Below are positions 44,501-51,826 of a stretch of 64,000 nucleotides of DNA, in pieces. The notes under the pieces were generated by a model. The model saw nothing but the letters and a program-made list of their open reading frames with translations, was not told where the DNA came from and ran no database searches. The stretch is from contig NZ_JBPJSQ010000006.1 in NCBI RefSeq assembly GCF_051192575.1, positions 62,001-126,000 on the forward strand. Direction: 5' to 3'. Origin of the DNA: Aestuariimicrobium soli (lineage in GTDB: Bacteria; Actinomycetota; Actinomycetes; Propionibacteriales; Propionibacteriaceae). A program made the position numbers and the translations under genes. Each line of letters begins with the position of its first letter. Position 1 is the first letter of the stretch.

Positions 44501-44650
44501 AACCTTGAGACCGGGGACGAGCCAGGCGGCCACCAAGATGCCCAGGGCGAGGGTGACCACCAGCACGGCCCCCCAGACACGACGGAACGCCCGCGCCGCT
44601 CGTCGGAGCAGGCGGGATTCGCGCAGGTGGGATTCACGTTGGGCCATCAC
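38507..44650 (-). CDS. Giant Ig-like/fibronectin type III surface protein, 2047 aa
   Basis: 2047 aa from GTG 44650 or ATG 44647. One membrane helix at about 25-48 (WGAVLVVTLALGILVAAWLV) follows a basic cytoplasmic start, so it is a type II anchored exoprotein. Residues about 50-400 look like a beta-propeller. About seven cadherin-like/Ig modules follow with the DPDGD hallmark (LLDNDSDPDGDILTI, LLNDSDADGDVLVL, LLGNDYDPDGDNFGF, ILKNDYDPDGAASRL). The last third has fibronectin III repeats (GKVVLTWTDGAANGLPI, LKLSWDKGVTRGSPI, GEVEISWKAPVIPAPAN). It probably extends through the cell wall for adhesion or matrix contact. Second gene of the FHA-to-RDD operon, whose other products are presumably for its export, folding or control. 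Confidence 0.88.
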   Translation of the reverse strand: MMAQRESHLRESRLLRRAARAFRRVWGAVLVVTLALGILVAAWLVPGLKVRDLHLNEGSIFAVNTAESLVGNLNLQSDDLANAAPVGAANYQVMQDERMVIVRSTSPNQLSAYDPASNQIGSPVTLPPNSAVTYGNRVLAVANPDNGRVWYGTVDQMLETDFQQAKAQLEVGEQGTATVTVSGKVIGLSVATSELVRPDGSKVALPWRLDAAADVQLSAVGDVAVVLDRTSQQVWVEGNERPNAVDAGSTAQLPAPTGDLSGFDGAQAIYSTRAGLNALTKNGIRSLSGLMNLPPVTPIVVGDCVHAVFGNRYVKRCTGDDAATVQAIPELPGSSDLHFLTNRGATVLNDSTSGYIWLVDKNLKLIKDWTRVAPAKDTSEKESEDTERIVNLDRTKPNRPPVAKNDPGLTARVGRSTVLRLLDNDSDPDGDILTILGPPKVKGASLELIQGGTGIQITLPAGAKDVVDFNYTISDGRGKTATARASVKPIPADQSVSNQLPEHFRPLVKLQVNSGQRATKRALLDWRDTDGDDMILLDAKVDGADDEVTFTSDGTVTFQDVGKTTGTKKVVLTVSDGNPAGKTTVSEMLVEVVKDKIVPPVANGDQVATRVGTEVTVDPLANDIGNNLTLREPTLEGDPKNATLTPNHQDNTFRFKASVEGTYYVQYKASNGPFDTGLVRIDVAGATSQNSRPVAARDVVLLPPGGSTLVDPLLNDSDADGDVLVLQTVSSDPHLSVVMEQRRYLTITADRTPDKPVTLTYRVSDGTYTADGTIVVIPTKLVGSQKPQAQRDQVKARAGSIVTINPLDNDSSPIGLPLTIDKIVEGPAGRAWVDGDTIRVAVPPTSTGVGLTYQIRDSDGQTDSASIEISVVSTDAQNEAPQPRAVEARVLAGTTNRILIPLDGIDNNGDPVRLLGLDRGPTLGRVTQVGDHYLTYQAFPNSQGTDSFRYSVVDSYGAVGVGEVRVGVAPAVGVNAQPVGTDDSITVRPGRPVHLLLLGNDYDPDGDNFGFAAREPIDMAIPTKVVNNNAITFTSPTKVGQVPGKYYVTDARGADGSGTITVDVRQNAPNLRPVAVDDQVDVTAIIDKDYIEAPILKNDYDPDGAASRLRVAVPAQEGIEATADQAAKTVRVKVADQAQQVRYTITDDEGATATAVINVPGRNDVVPMLKNPKTSLQVVAGQRTTIDLNDLVRGTNGRRVQLTSGDRVFKTTGEVIPSIDKIDWTPAIEYEGPAAIVFEVMDKVPAGDKTAKRAVISVPVTVKPAPNLSENDRKKKAKLELPPRLRGDAPVMKVGQGEPEQRLDVSGYWVDPNGQDFSFDEWRIASGSGITWRQDASHSMIYVTAGVTTKPGTIIKLRSRVVDAANSSVGAELTIQVVGSTRPRPTTVTDVVDDANAGQDRAVAVLSNDKSNLVNNTDLKLVGTPQVEAGEGRARISGDQVVVHPADGFVGTMTVRYTVVDGTLDPNRQSDGRIRLTVRSKPGPPGTPRGESVGDGKVVLTWTDGAANGLPIDSRVVSGTSPGGASVQQSCATNTCTITKLTNGKDYTFTVTQTNELGSATSRPSGTLRPDVKPEKMSPPRVEFDDQALKLSWDKGVTRGSPIVEYRVTMVGTGQTKSTKGTSLVWDGLENGKDYQFTVAASNRRADGGAGDPTGWSDESEASQTEHPTGPPPAPTAVTARDTGQKQGGEVEISWKAPVIPAPANRDAVQYLVYANGQLISGADPIDGTTLLFKGANNGTAYTFTVQGKTRHEKPGPMSAPSPEVVPYGAPDQLVGANIVGNDGSLTLLLPNRGEANGRAIDRVFGTVRDRSRDRDVRTFDLPVVNGKVQGVIPVPENGPLYDVAVSASSGGKDSTQVGYTNGTRTHGAPLAPVVVPHGVIQGKNNRPTMRVDVSLPSDFSDSTGRYSNGNPLDDLKVSVTGVTNPGSQGADEVAYAKELGNVPGNVTAAVQGTSVSTTASITPPIVWRELDGKLRVSVSGWSQASGANCTVSGGYKGIKNIDNNSYADFAMDVPPGQTPPPDPGSFRISCSNGGELFPVTAVVTGG

Positions 44651-44675
44651 GTCTCGCTGTCAGCTGGACCTCCGG

Positions 44676-46952
44676 TCAGGACGGGGACTGCACCTGGATC
44701 GTGACCCCGTCACCGAGATCCAGGACATCGCCCACTCCGATGGTCACACTCTCGCCCGGGTTGAGGCGAATCGGCGCCTCGTTCTCATGCCGGACGATGG
44801 TGCCGTTGGTGGAATGCAGGTCGGTGACCTGCAGGTTCCAGTCACGCGGCGCGACCACGACGTGGTTACGGCTGATGTCGCTGGAGGGCGACGGCACCTT
44901 GAGCGTCACGGCGCCCGGCTCCTGACCGGCGGTCGACGGCGCTCGACCGATCACGACCGGCCCGGCGACGTCGATGCGGTCACCGGACGAGGCACTCAGC
45001 ACGGCGAGGCTCGGACGATTCACCAGCCGCTGGTTGCGGGCGTCCACCGGGGCCGGGCACAGGCGGCACCGCTGACTGCCGGGCGGATTCGGGTGACCGG
45101 CCGCGCACATCGACGCCAGCACCAGCCCCTCATCGGCACCGCGGTGGCCGGCCGCCGGCTTGTGGGTGGCGGCGATGCCGGTCACGAAGATGGTCTCGCC
45201 ATCGTGGGCGTCCTCTTCGGCCTGACCGATACTCGGGGCCCAGCCCGCGGAGGGCTGGGAGGCCGGCGCTGAAGGCTGGGAGGCCGGCGCGGAAGGCTGG
45301 GAGGCGGGAGCCGAGGGCTGGGAGACCGGGGGCAGGGGTGCTGCCGACGGCTGCGAGACGGGGGCCCCAAAGGCGCCCGCTCCGAAGGGTGCGGATTGGC
45401 CCTGGTTCTGCTGCCCGTACTGCTGGGGCTGCCCGTACTGCTGGGGCTGCCCGTACTGCTGGGGCTGCCCGTACTGCTGGGGCTGCCCGTACTGCTGGGG
45501 CTGCTGGCCGTAAGGGTTCTGCTGGGGCTGCTGGCCATATTGCTGCTGCCCGTACTGCTGCTGGCCGTACTGCTGCTGGCCGTACTGCTGCTGCGGTTGC
45601 TGGCCGTAAGGGTTCTGCGGGGGCGGCTGTTGTCCGTGGGTATTCTGTGGCGGCTGCTGCTGGCCGAACTGCTGCTGCTGATTCTGCTGGGGCTGGCCAT
45701 ACGGATTCTGCTGCTGGCCGTACGGATTCTGCTGCTGCTGGCCGAACTGCTGAGGCTGCTCCCCGTACGACGGCTGCCCATACCCCTGCTGCCCGTACCC
45801 CTGCTGCCCATACCCCTGCTGCTCGTACTGCTGGGGCTGCTGGCTCGCCTCGTCCGAACCGGTCTCCTGGGCAGTCGACTCGTCGTCCGCATCAACGGCG
45901 GGCAGCACGTCGGTCGGCTCGTCGGTTCGCTCGGGCGACTGGGCGTCCTGGTCCGACTCGGGCTCGTCCACGTCGGGGCCGAATCCCCCACCGAACAGCG
46001 CGAACGCCGGGTCCTCCCCGGTGCCGCCTCCCCGCTGGTTCATGGGCTCGCCGGTCGACGGCGCGGGCTCCTCCGTCTGCGCGGGCTCACTGGACTCCGG
46101 CTCACTGGACTCCGGCTCACTGGACTCCGGCTCACTGGCAGCGGGCTCACTGGCAGCGGGCTCACTCGATTCCGGCTCACCCGGGCCCGTTTCTGGGGCC
46201 GCTACCGGCGAGGGCGCGACCGGGCGCGGAGCCGCCCCGAATCCGGTGACATCGGCCTCGGCCACCTCGTGCTCCGACTCGTCGTCGGCGAACTCCGCCT
46301 GCGCTGCCACGTCCAGCGCCTGGTCGGGCTGGTCACCCTGGCCGGGCTGGTCACCCAGGTCCGGTTGGTCAAGGGTGGGCGCCACGGCGGGCAGCACCCG
46401 CAGGTGCGGCTCGGCGGCCGGGGTCTGCTCGCTCTGGGGAGCGGCGGGGGCCTCGTCCGCACCCTCCTTGGCTGCCGGGAACGAGGCCTGCGTGGTGCCG
46501 GTGGCATCGAGCACGATGGCCGAGGCGCTGACCGCTCCCACCATCAGGGGGAGCTGCAGCTCGGCCTCCTGGTCGACGGGCTCCATGTCGACGCGCACGA
46601 GGTCGGCGGCGATGCCCGCCTCGCGCCAGGTGACCACGCCCTCGCCGGTGTTGAGCACGTCGCCCGTCAGTGGGTCAACCACCTGAATACGGCCACGGCA
46701 CAGCGAATGCATGCCCGACTCGTCCCAGAAGAAGGCGCCGAAGTTCGGCATCCGATCGAGGCGGTAGGCGCTCAGTCTCGACACCAGGTCGTCGATCGAA
46801 CCCGAGTCGACCACCGCGTCCCAGATGCCGTTCAGCAGGGTCGACATGTGGGCGGGCGCCGGCTGCAGGATCACCAGCGAGCTGGGCCCGGCAAGCACGA
46901 CGTGCCGTCCTGGGGTGTAGGTGGCACGCCAAGCGGCGTAGCGCTGCGACAT
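44676..46952 (-). CDS. FHA-domain protein with Gln-rich linker and zinc ribbon
   Basis: 758 aa from ATG 46952, with GGAGG 5 nt upstream. An N-terminal globular domain (about 1-150: MSQRYAAWRATYTPGRHVVLAGPSSL split, RMPNFGAFFWDESGMHSLCRGR) is conserved in actinobacterial FHA proteins. An acidic repeat (SEPESSEPESSEPES) and a long linker rich in YGQQ/PQQYGQ follow. Then come a zinc-ribbon-like CAAGHPNPPGSQRCRLC and a C-terminal FHA domain (VVIGRAPSTAG, SDISRNHVVVAPRDW, VTDLHSTNGTIV). FHA binds phosphothreonine, so it may link a Ser/Thr kinase to the envelope operon it starts. No kinase or PP2C gene is in the window. Confidence 0.87.
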   Translation of the reverse strand: MSQRYAAWRATYTPGRHVVLAGPSSLVILQPAPAHMSTLLNGIWDAVVDSGSIDDLVSRLSAYRLDRMPNFGAFFWDESGMHSLCRGRIQVVDPLTGDVLNTGEGVVTWREAGIAADLVRVDMEPVDQEAELQLPLMVGAVSASAIVLDATGTTQASFPAAKEGADEAPAAPQSEQTPAAEPHLRVLPAVAPTLDQPDLGDQPGQGDQPDQALDVAAQAEFADDESEHEVAEADVTGFGAAPRPVAPSPVAAPETGPGEPESSEPAASEPAASEPESSEPESSEPESSEPAQTEEPAPSTGEPMNQRGGGTGEDPAFALFGGGFGPDVDEPESDQDAQSPERTDEPTDVLPAVDADDESTAQETGSDEASQQPQQYEQQGYGQQGYGQQGYGQPSYGEQPQQFGQQQQNPYGQQQNPYGQPQQNQQQQFGQQQPPQNTHGQQPPPQNPYGQQPQQQYGQQQYGQQQYGQQQYGQQPQQNPYGQQPQQYGQPQQYGQPQQYGQPQQYGQPQQYGQQNQGQSAPFGAGAFGAPVSQPSAAPLPPVSQPSAPASQPSAPASQPSAPASQPSAGWAPSIGQAEEDAHDGETIFVTGIAATHKPAAGHRGADEGLVLASMCAAGHPNPPGSQRCRLCPAPVDARNQRLVNRPSLAVLSASSGDRIDVAGPVVIGRAPSTAGQEPGAVTLKVPSPSSDISRNHVVVAPRDWNLQVTDLHSTNGTIVRHENEAPIRLNPGESVTIGVGDVLDLGDGVTIQVQSPS
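45410..45505. repeat. Five 18-bp coding repeats (PQQYGQ)
   Basis: Successive copies of CTGCCCGTACTGCTGGGG encode PQQYGQ units in the FHA protein linker. Further degenerate YGQQ and QQNPYGQ repeats extend to about 45840. Boundaries approximate. Confidence 0.75.
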
Positions 46953-47162
46953 CAGATCCTCCATTTCGGGGCGGGTCCCCGTGTTCCAGAGCACGCGAAG
47001 GGTTCGTCCCGGGTCTCGCGCGCCGAGGGCGTCAGGGGGCCATTGTGTCAACCGTCGGTGCCATCTGCGGCCGCTTCGCCTGCCGAATGTGTCCGAATCG
47101 TTGACAACGCACAGTCGTGTGACAGCCGTGCGACGACCGGGTGACGCGGCGTCTGGGCGCGG

Positions 47163-47168
47163 TAGCTT
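47163..47168 (+). promoter_or_regulatory. Leaderless -10 of the methyltransferase gene
   Basis: TAGCTT with a 7-nt gap to ATG 47176. The 223-bp gap upstream (46953-47175) has no gene; TTGACA hexamers occur on both strands (47101 forward; 47046-47051 reverse), but neither has a good -10 at 17 bp. Confidence 0.45.
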
Positions 47169-47175
47169 CGTCGTC

Positions 47176-48309
47176 ATGGCCAGCACTTTCGCCACCGACG
47201 CCGGCTCCCGACTGCTGCTCGACGAGGCGGGCCTGTCCCCGGGCGCCCACGGGCACGACCCCGCGACTCGCCCCGATCGGCTACTGGTCATCGACGAGCC
47301 CGAGCTGGCCGGCCAGCTCAGCGAGCGCCACCCGGTGCTGGCCTTCTGTGACCCGGCCGATCGACACGCCCTGCTGCCGGCTGCCACCCGCACCACCCCG
47401 GACGACTCCATCACCGCCGACCTGTGCCTGCTGCGTCTGCCCACCTCCCTCGACCACCTGGACGAGTACGCAGGCTGGGCGCACGCCAGCGGGGTGCGGC
47501 GACTGCTGGCCGTCGCCCGCGAGAAAGACCTGGTGCGGCGGATGAATGACGTGCTGGCCCGCTGGTACACCGACGTGCACGGCTCGCGCGGACGCGACAA
47601 GCACCGGGTGCTGCACGCCCACGGGCCCCGCGAGGTGCCGGCCGTGCCCCCCGAGACGCGGTGGCCCCGCCGGGTGCGACGCGACGGGTTGACCATCGCC
47701 GCACACGGAGGCACCTTCGGCACCACCCGGCTCGACCCCGGCACTCGCCTGCTGCTCGGTCAACTGAGCTCCATCCGCTCGTTCGGTGCCCGAGCGGGGC
47801 GACCGCTGCGGGTGCTCGACGTGGGCTCGGGGAACGGCACGCTGTCGTCCGCCCTGGTGCGGGCGCTGCCCGGCGCCCACCTGACGGCGGTTGACCTGTC
47901 GTGGGCCGGGGCCGCCGCCACCCGGCTCACCCTGGCCGCCAACGACCAGCTCGACCGGGGCCAGGGGAGCTCGTCCGTGGTCTGGGGCGACGGGCTCGAC
48001 CTGCTCCGCCACGAGGAACCCTTCGACCTGATCGTCACCAATCCGCCTTTCCACCAGGGCATCGCCAAGGACTCGACCTTCACCCGTGACCTGCTGCGGC
48101 TCGCCCCGCGGCGGCTCGCCCCCGAGGGGCAGCTGTGGATCGTCCACAACACCCATCTGCCGTGGCTGGCGCTGCTGCGCGAGCAACATCCGGGAGCCGA
48201 GCGCGTCGCGCAGGACCGGCAGTTCTCCGTGATCCGCCTGGTCAACTCGTCCGCGGACGACCGGCCACCGGGGCGTGCCCGCGAGCACATGCCTAGGCTG
48301 GGGGCGTGA
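47176..48309 (+). CDS. RsmC/RlmG-like class I methyltransferase (rRNA guanine-N2 type)
   Basis: 377 aa with the double-domain layout of RsmC/RlmG rRNA methyltransferases: a degenerate N-terminal Rossmann domain (about 1-185) and a catalytic C-terminal domain. The SAM motif is RVLDVGSGNGTLSSAL, and the catalytic NPPF motif is DLIVTNPPFHQG. It probably methylates guanine N2 in ribosomal RNA; exact target not inferable. Its stop overlaps the serB GTG by four bases (GTGA). The C-terminus (DDRPPGRAREHMPRLGA) hosts the internal serB promoter. Confidence 0.85.
   Translation: MASTFATDAGSRLLLDEAGLSPGAHGHDPATRPDRLLVIDEPELAGQLSERHPVLAFCDPADRHALLPAATRTTPDDSITADLCLLRLPTSLDHLDEYAGWAHASGVRRLLAVAREKDLVRRMNDVLARWYTDVHGSRGRDKHRVLHAHGPREVPAVPPETRWPRRVRRDGLTIAAHGGTFGTTRLDPGTRLLLGQLSSIRSFGARAGRPLRVLDVGSGNGTLSSALVRALPGAHLTAVDLSWAGAAATRLTLAANDQLDRGQGSSSVVWGDGLDLLRHEEPFDLIVTNPPFHQGIAKDSTFTRDLLRLAPRRLAPEGQLWIVHNTHLPWLALLREQHPGAERVAQDRQFSVIRLVNSSADDRPPGRAREHMPRLGA
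48294..48299 (+). promoter_or_regulatory. Internal leaderless -10 of serB
   Basis: TAGGCT inside the end of the methyltransferase gene, 6 nt before GTG 48306. serB could thus be expressed both by coupling and from its own leaderless transcript. Confidence 0.45.
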
Positions 48310-49208
48310 CCACCCTCGCGCGACATGTCCTGTTCGGCCCCGGCGACCTTCCCGACGACGCGGGTGACGACCTGCTCGACCTCTTCGACGACGCCACCAT
48401 CACCGGCGACGACTTCGAGATGGAGATGCGCACCGGCGACTGGGGTTGGTGCATCGCCGCGCTGGCCAGCTCGACGGACGAACACGCCCACCGGCTCGCC
48501 GACCTGGCCGCCGATCACGGCTGCGACCACGCCCTCGTGCAGGGACCGTTGGCGATCCACCCGCCGCGACTGGTCGTCACCGATGTCGACTCCACCCTGA
48601 CCACCACCGAGGCGATCGACCTGCTGGCCGAGGCCGCCGGGGTGGGCCGCAGGGTGGCCGCCATCACCGAGCGCGCGATGCGGGGGGAACTCGACTTCGC
48701 CGCCTCGCTCGCTGAACGGGTCGCCACCCTCGAGGGGCTGCCCGTGAGCGTCTTCGACGAGGTGCTGCCGAGCGTGCACCTCAGCACCGGGGCCCGCGAA
48801 CTCGTCGACCACGTGCACGCCCTCGGGGGCCGGTTCGGTGTCGTCAGCGGCGGCTTCGTGAACCTGGTCGAACCCCTCGTCCGTGACCTGGGCATCGACG
48901 TCTTCGCCGCCAACGTGCTCGAGGTGGTCGACGGCCGGTTGACCGGACGAACAACCGGCCCCGTCGTCGACCGCTCGTTCAAGGCGACCCAACTGCGAGC
49001 CTGGGCGACCGAGTTCGATGCGCCCCTCGACCTGTGTGTGGGGGTCGGCGACGGAGCCAACGACCTCGACCTGCTGGCCACCGCCGGCCTCGGAGTGGCC
49101 TACTGCGCCAAGCCGGTGACGGCCGAGCAGGCCGACGCCGCGATCACCTTCCCGCGACTCGACGCCGTGCTGGCGCTGCTGGCCGACCCCCTCGCGCACC
49201 AGGACTGA
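48306..49208 (+). CDS. serB: Phosphoserine phosphatase SerB
   Basis: 300 aa HAD-family enzyme catalysing the last step of serine synthesis. An N-terminal regulatory-like region (about 1-90) is followed by the HAD motifs: DVDSTLT (nucleophile Asp at DxDST), VVSGGFVNLVEPL (Ser of motif II), Lys in VDRSFKATQL and GVGDGANDLDLLATAGLGVAY (split; motif III). The GTG start overlaps the upstream stop. The N-terminal region lacks an obvious ACT repeat pair as in some SerB proteins, so feedback control may differ. Confidence 0.93.
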   Translation: MTTLARHVLFGPGDLPDDAGDDLLDLFDDATITGDDFEMEMRTGDWGWCIAALASSTDEHAHRLADLAADHGCDHALVQGPLAIHPPRLVVTDVDSTLTTTEAIDLLAEAAGVGRRVAAITERAMRGELDFAASLAERVATLEGLPVSVFDEVLPSVHLSTGARELVDHVHALGGRFGVVSGGFVNLVEPLVRDLGIDVFAANVLEVVDGRLTGRTTGPVVDRSFKATQLRAWATEFDAPLDLCVGVGDGANDLDLLATAGLGVAYCAKPVTAEQADAAITFPRLDAVLALLADPLAHQD

Positions 49209-49247
49209 CCTCGACCTGCCCGCCCGGTGCCAGACGAGTACGGTCGC

Positions 49248-49281
49248 TGTGCCGGTACCGTCGATGTGCCGGTACCGTCGA
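49248..49281. repeat. 17-bp tandem duplication upstream of the mutarotase gene
   Basis: Two perfect copies of TGTGCCGGTACCGTCGA (49248-49264, 49265-49281). Each includes TACCGT, which resembles a -10, and GGTACC, a small palindrome. The duplication may create two alternative -10 elements for the gene at 49307. Confidence 0.8.
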
Positions 49282-49306
49282 TCTGAGGGGGAAAGGGCAC
49301 CCGACC

Positions 49307-50134
49307 ATGGGATCTGAACTGACCAAACTCGAGGGAGTCGGCACCGACGACGGCCGCTGGTGGGTGGCCGACCACGGAGCCCACGTGATGGCGTGGCAGC
49401 CGACCACGAGCGACCACCCCGTGCTCTGGCACGCGCCGGAATCGCTGTGGGAATCGTCCGTCGACGACCAGGACGGGCCCTACCTGCGCGGCGGGGTGCC
49501 GATCTGTTTCCCCTGGTTCGGGGTCGGCGGCGTACCCGCCCACGGGATCGCCCGGCGTCAGGCCTGGGAGCGACTGGACGAGGACTGGTCGGCAGACGGC
49601 AGTGAACTCACGGTCAGGCACTGGCTGGTCAACGACCAGCTCGAGGTCTGGCACACGGTCACGATGACCCCCGGCTCACTCGAACTGGTGCTCGAGTTCA
49701 CCAACAACGGCGGTCAGGTACAACGGGTGGAGGCCGCCCACCACACCTACCTGGCCGTCTCCGACGTGACCGCCGTCTCGATCGGCGGGCTCGAGGGATC
49801 CCGGTACTGGGACGCGGTGCGCGACCGGGTCGACACCATTCCCGACGCCCCCGTGCCCGTGCGCCCCCGCACCGACGCGGTGGTCGAGGTGACCGGCCCG
49901 CTCACTCTGGACGACCCCGGCTGGGCCCGCACCGTGCACGTGGAGCGCGAGGGATCGCCGCAGGTCGTGGTCTGGAACCCCCGGCCGGCCAGCGACCCCG
50001 GCCTCGGGGTGACCAACGACCACTGGCGGGAGTTCGTCTGCATCGAGTCCGCGGTCTGCCGTGACCACGCCCTGCAGCTCGAGCCGGGCGCCACCCACCG
50101 GCTGGTGACCCGCATCAGGGTCGAGGCCCGCTGA
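49307..50134 (+). CDS. D-hexose-6-phosphate mutarotase / aldose 1-epimerase family
   Basis: 275 aa galactose-mutarotase-like beta-sandwich. Blocks typical of YeaD-type glucose-6-phosphate 1-epimerases are GPYLRGGVPICFPWFG, AHGIARRQAWE, AAHHTYLAVSD and WREFVCIESAVCRDHALQLEPG (split). It interconverts alpha and beta anomers of a sugar phosphate. The His in AHHTYL and the Glu in CIESA are the likely catalytic pair. AGGGGGAAAGGG precedes ATG 49307. Single gene between serB and the CoA-transferase. Confidence 0.88.
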   Translation: MGSELTKLEGVGTDDGRWWVADHGAHVMAWQPTTSDHPVLWHAPESLWESSVDDQDGPYLRGGVPICFPWFGVGGVPAHGIARRQAWERLDEDWSADGSELTVRHWLVNDQLEVWHTVTMTPGSLELVLEFTNNGGQVQRVEAAHHTYLAVSDVTAVSIGGLEGSRYWDAVRDRVDTIPDAPVPVRPRTDAVVEVTGPLTLDDPGWARTVHVEREGSPQVVVWNPRPASDPGLGVTNDHWREFVCIESAVCRDHALQLEPGATHRLVTRIRVEAR

Positions 50135-50220
50135 GCCGACCCACTCGCTGAGCGGACGCACTCGCGCACCACGATGCCGCGTTGTGCGGGGGCGGCGGGT
50201 GCTCTCCCCTGCCGCTGGGC

Positions 50221-50226
50221 TAACGT
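50221..50226 (+). promoter_or_regulatory. -10 candidate for the CoA-transferase gene
   Basis: TAACGT 45 nt upstream of ATG 50272, leaving a leader with a strong AAGGAGG ribosome-binding site (50261-50267). Confidence 0.4.
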
Positions 50227-50271
50227 GCTTCCCGAAGGGTTCGCTCCCGCCGCCGCTTTCAAGGAGGAAAG

Positions 50272-51786
50272 ATGTCCGCTCGCATCGCCAACGAGGGTTT
50301 TCGCCAGAAGGTCATGACTGCCGACGAGGCTGCCGCCTTCGTGCAGCACGGCATGAACGTCGGATTCTCGGGGTTCACCGGGTCGGGGTACCCCAAGGCG
50401 GTGCCGATGGCGATCGCCGAGCGCGCCAAGGCCGCCCACAACAAGGGTGACGAATTCAAGATCGGCGTCTGGACGGGTGCCTCGACCGCCCCCGAACTCG
50501 ACGGCGCGCTGGCCGAGGCCGACGCCGTCGACTGGCGCATGCCCTACCAGTCCGACCCGATCATGCGGGCCAAGATCAACGACGGCTCGGCCCACTACTC
50601 CGACGTGCACCTCTCCCACGGCGCCACCTACGTCTCGCAGGGCTTCTTCGGCAAGCTGCACGTCGCGGTCATCGAGATCTCGGGCATCACGGCCGAGGGC
50701 GAGCTCGTGCCCTCGTCCTCGATCGGACTGAACCGCACCTACATCGAGGCAGCCGACAAGGTCATTCTCGAGCTGAACGAGTGGCAGTCCGAAGACCTGT
50801 TCGGCATGCACGACATCTACTACGACATCGCCGCGCTGCCGCCGAACCGCAAGCCGATCCCGCTGACCAAGCCCTCGGATCGCATCGGTGGTCACACCCT
50901 GCACGTCGACGCCGACAAGGTCGCCGCGGTCGTCATCACGAACGGTCCCGACCGCAACAGCCCGTTCAAGCCGCTCGACGACGACTCCAAGGCGATCGCG
51001 TCGCACCTGCTCGACTTCTTCGACCTCGAGGTCAAGGCCGGACGACTGCCCGAGAACCTGCTGCCGCTGCAGTCGGGTGTGGGCAACATTGCCAACGCGG
51101 TGCTGGCCGGTCTGCTCGAGGGCCCCTTCGAGAACCTGACCTCGTACACCGAGGTGATCCAGGACGGCATGGTCGACCTGCTCGACTCGGGCAAGCTGAC
51201 CATCGCGTCGGCCACCGCCTTCTCGCTGTCGCCGGAGGCCGCCCAGAAGGTCAACGACAACGCCAAGTTGTACCGCGACCTGATCATCCTGCGCCCGCAA
51301 GACGTCTCGAACCACCCCGAGCTGATCCGCCGCCAGGGGGTCATCGCCTGCAACGGCATGATCGAGGCCGACATCTACGGCAACGTGAACTCGACCCACG
51401 TGATGGGCTCTCGCATGCAGAACGGCATCGGTGGGTCGGGTGACTTCACCCGCAACGGCTACCTGTCGTGCTTCGTCACCCCCTCGACCGCGAAGGGTGG
51501 GGCGATCTCGTGCATCGTGCCGATGGTCAACCACGTCGACCACACCGAGCACGACACCGACGTGATCATCACCGAACAGGGCCTGGCCGACCTGCGCGGC
51601 CTGTCGCCTCGCCGTCGCGCCAAGGTGATCATCGAGAAGGTGGCCCACCCCGACTACAAGGAGCAACTGCTCGACTACGTCGCCCAGGCCGAGAAGAAGG
51701 CCAACGGCATGCACACCCCGCACGACCTGGCCAACGCGCTCAGCTGGCACGTGAAGTTCCTGTCGGAAGGCACGATGAAGGCCTGA
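50272..51786 (+). CDS. Succinyl-CoA:acetate/propionate CoA-transferase family enzyme
   Basis: 504 aa, full length for the acetyl-CoA hydrolase/transferase family (AarC-like). It moves CoA between succinate and acetate or propionate. Visible blocks are GMNVGFSGFTGSGYPKAVP, WTGASTAPELDGALA, SHGATYVSQGFFG, LQSGVGNIANAVLAGL, SYTEVIQDGMVDLLDSG and ITEQGLADLRGLSPRRRAK. The Glu of TEVIQD is residue 294, the same number as the catalytic Glu of AarC. In propionibacteria such an enzyme links propionyl-CoA to succinate in the Wood-Werkman cycle. A strong ribosome-binding site and G/C-ending codons suggest high expression. Confidence 0.92.
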   Translation: MSARIANEGFRQKVMTADEAAAFVQHGMNVGFSGFTGSGYPKAVPMAIAERAKAAHNKGDEFKIGVWTGASTAPELDGALAEADAVDWRMPYQSDPIMRAKINDGSAHYSDVHLSHGATYVSQGFFGKLHVAVIEISGITAEGELVPSSSIGLNRTYIEAADKVILELNEWQSEDLFGMHDIYYDIAALPPNRKPIPLTKPSDRIGGHTLHVDADKVAAVVITNGPDRNSPFKPLDDDSKAIASHLLDFFDLEVKAGRLPENLLPLQSGVGNIANAVLAGLLEGPFENLTSYTEVIQDGMVDLLDSGKLTIASATAFSLSPEAAQKVNDNAKLYRDLIILRPQDVSNHPELIRRQGVIACNGMIEADIYGNVNSTHVMGSRMQNGIGGSGDFTRNGYLSCFVTPSTAKGGAISCIVPMVNHVDHTEHDTDVIITEQGLADLRGLSPRRRAKVIIEKVAHPDYKEQLLDYVAQAEKKANGMHTPHDLANALSWHVKFLSEGTMKA

Positions 51787-51814
51787 GCCGGGGTTACGGG
51801 TGGGGCGGGAGCGA

Positions 51815-51820
51815 TACCGT
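51815..51820 (+). promoter_or_regulatory. Leaderless -10 of the amidohydrolase gene
   Basis: TACCGT with a 6-nt gap to ATG 51827; no ribosome-binding site. Confidence 0.45.
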
Positions 51821-51826
51821 CGGGTC

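Noticed and set aside
45410..45840. Regular short repeats resembling a CRISPR array
   Set aside because: The 18-bp units are contiguous, in frame and encode PQQYGQ; there are no unique spacers and no cas genes.
47040..47110. TTGACA hexamers as full promoters
   Set aside because: Neither the forward (47101) nor the reverse (47046-47051) copy has a TANNNT hexamer at 16-19 bp.
45396..47144. Leu/Val-rich 582-codon frame that looks like a membrane protein
   Set aside because: Complement of the Gln/Tyr/Gly repeats of the FHA protein linker; CTG-rich only because CAG is common on the coding strand.
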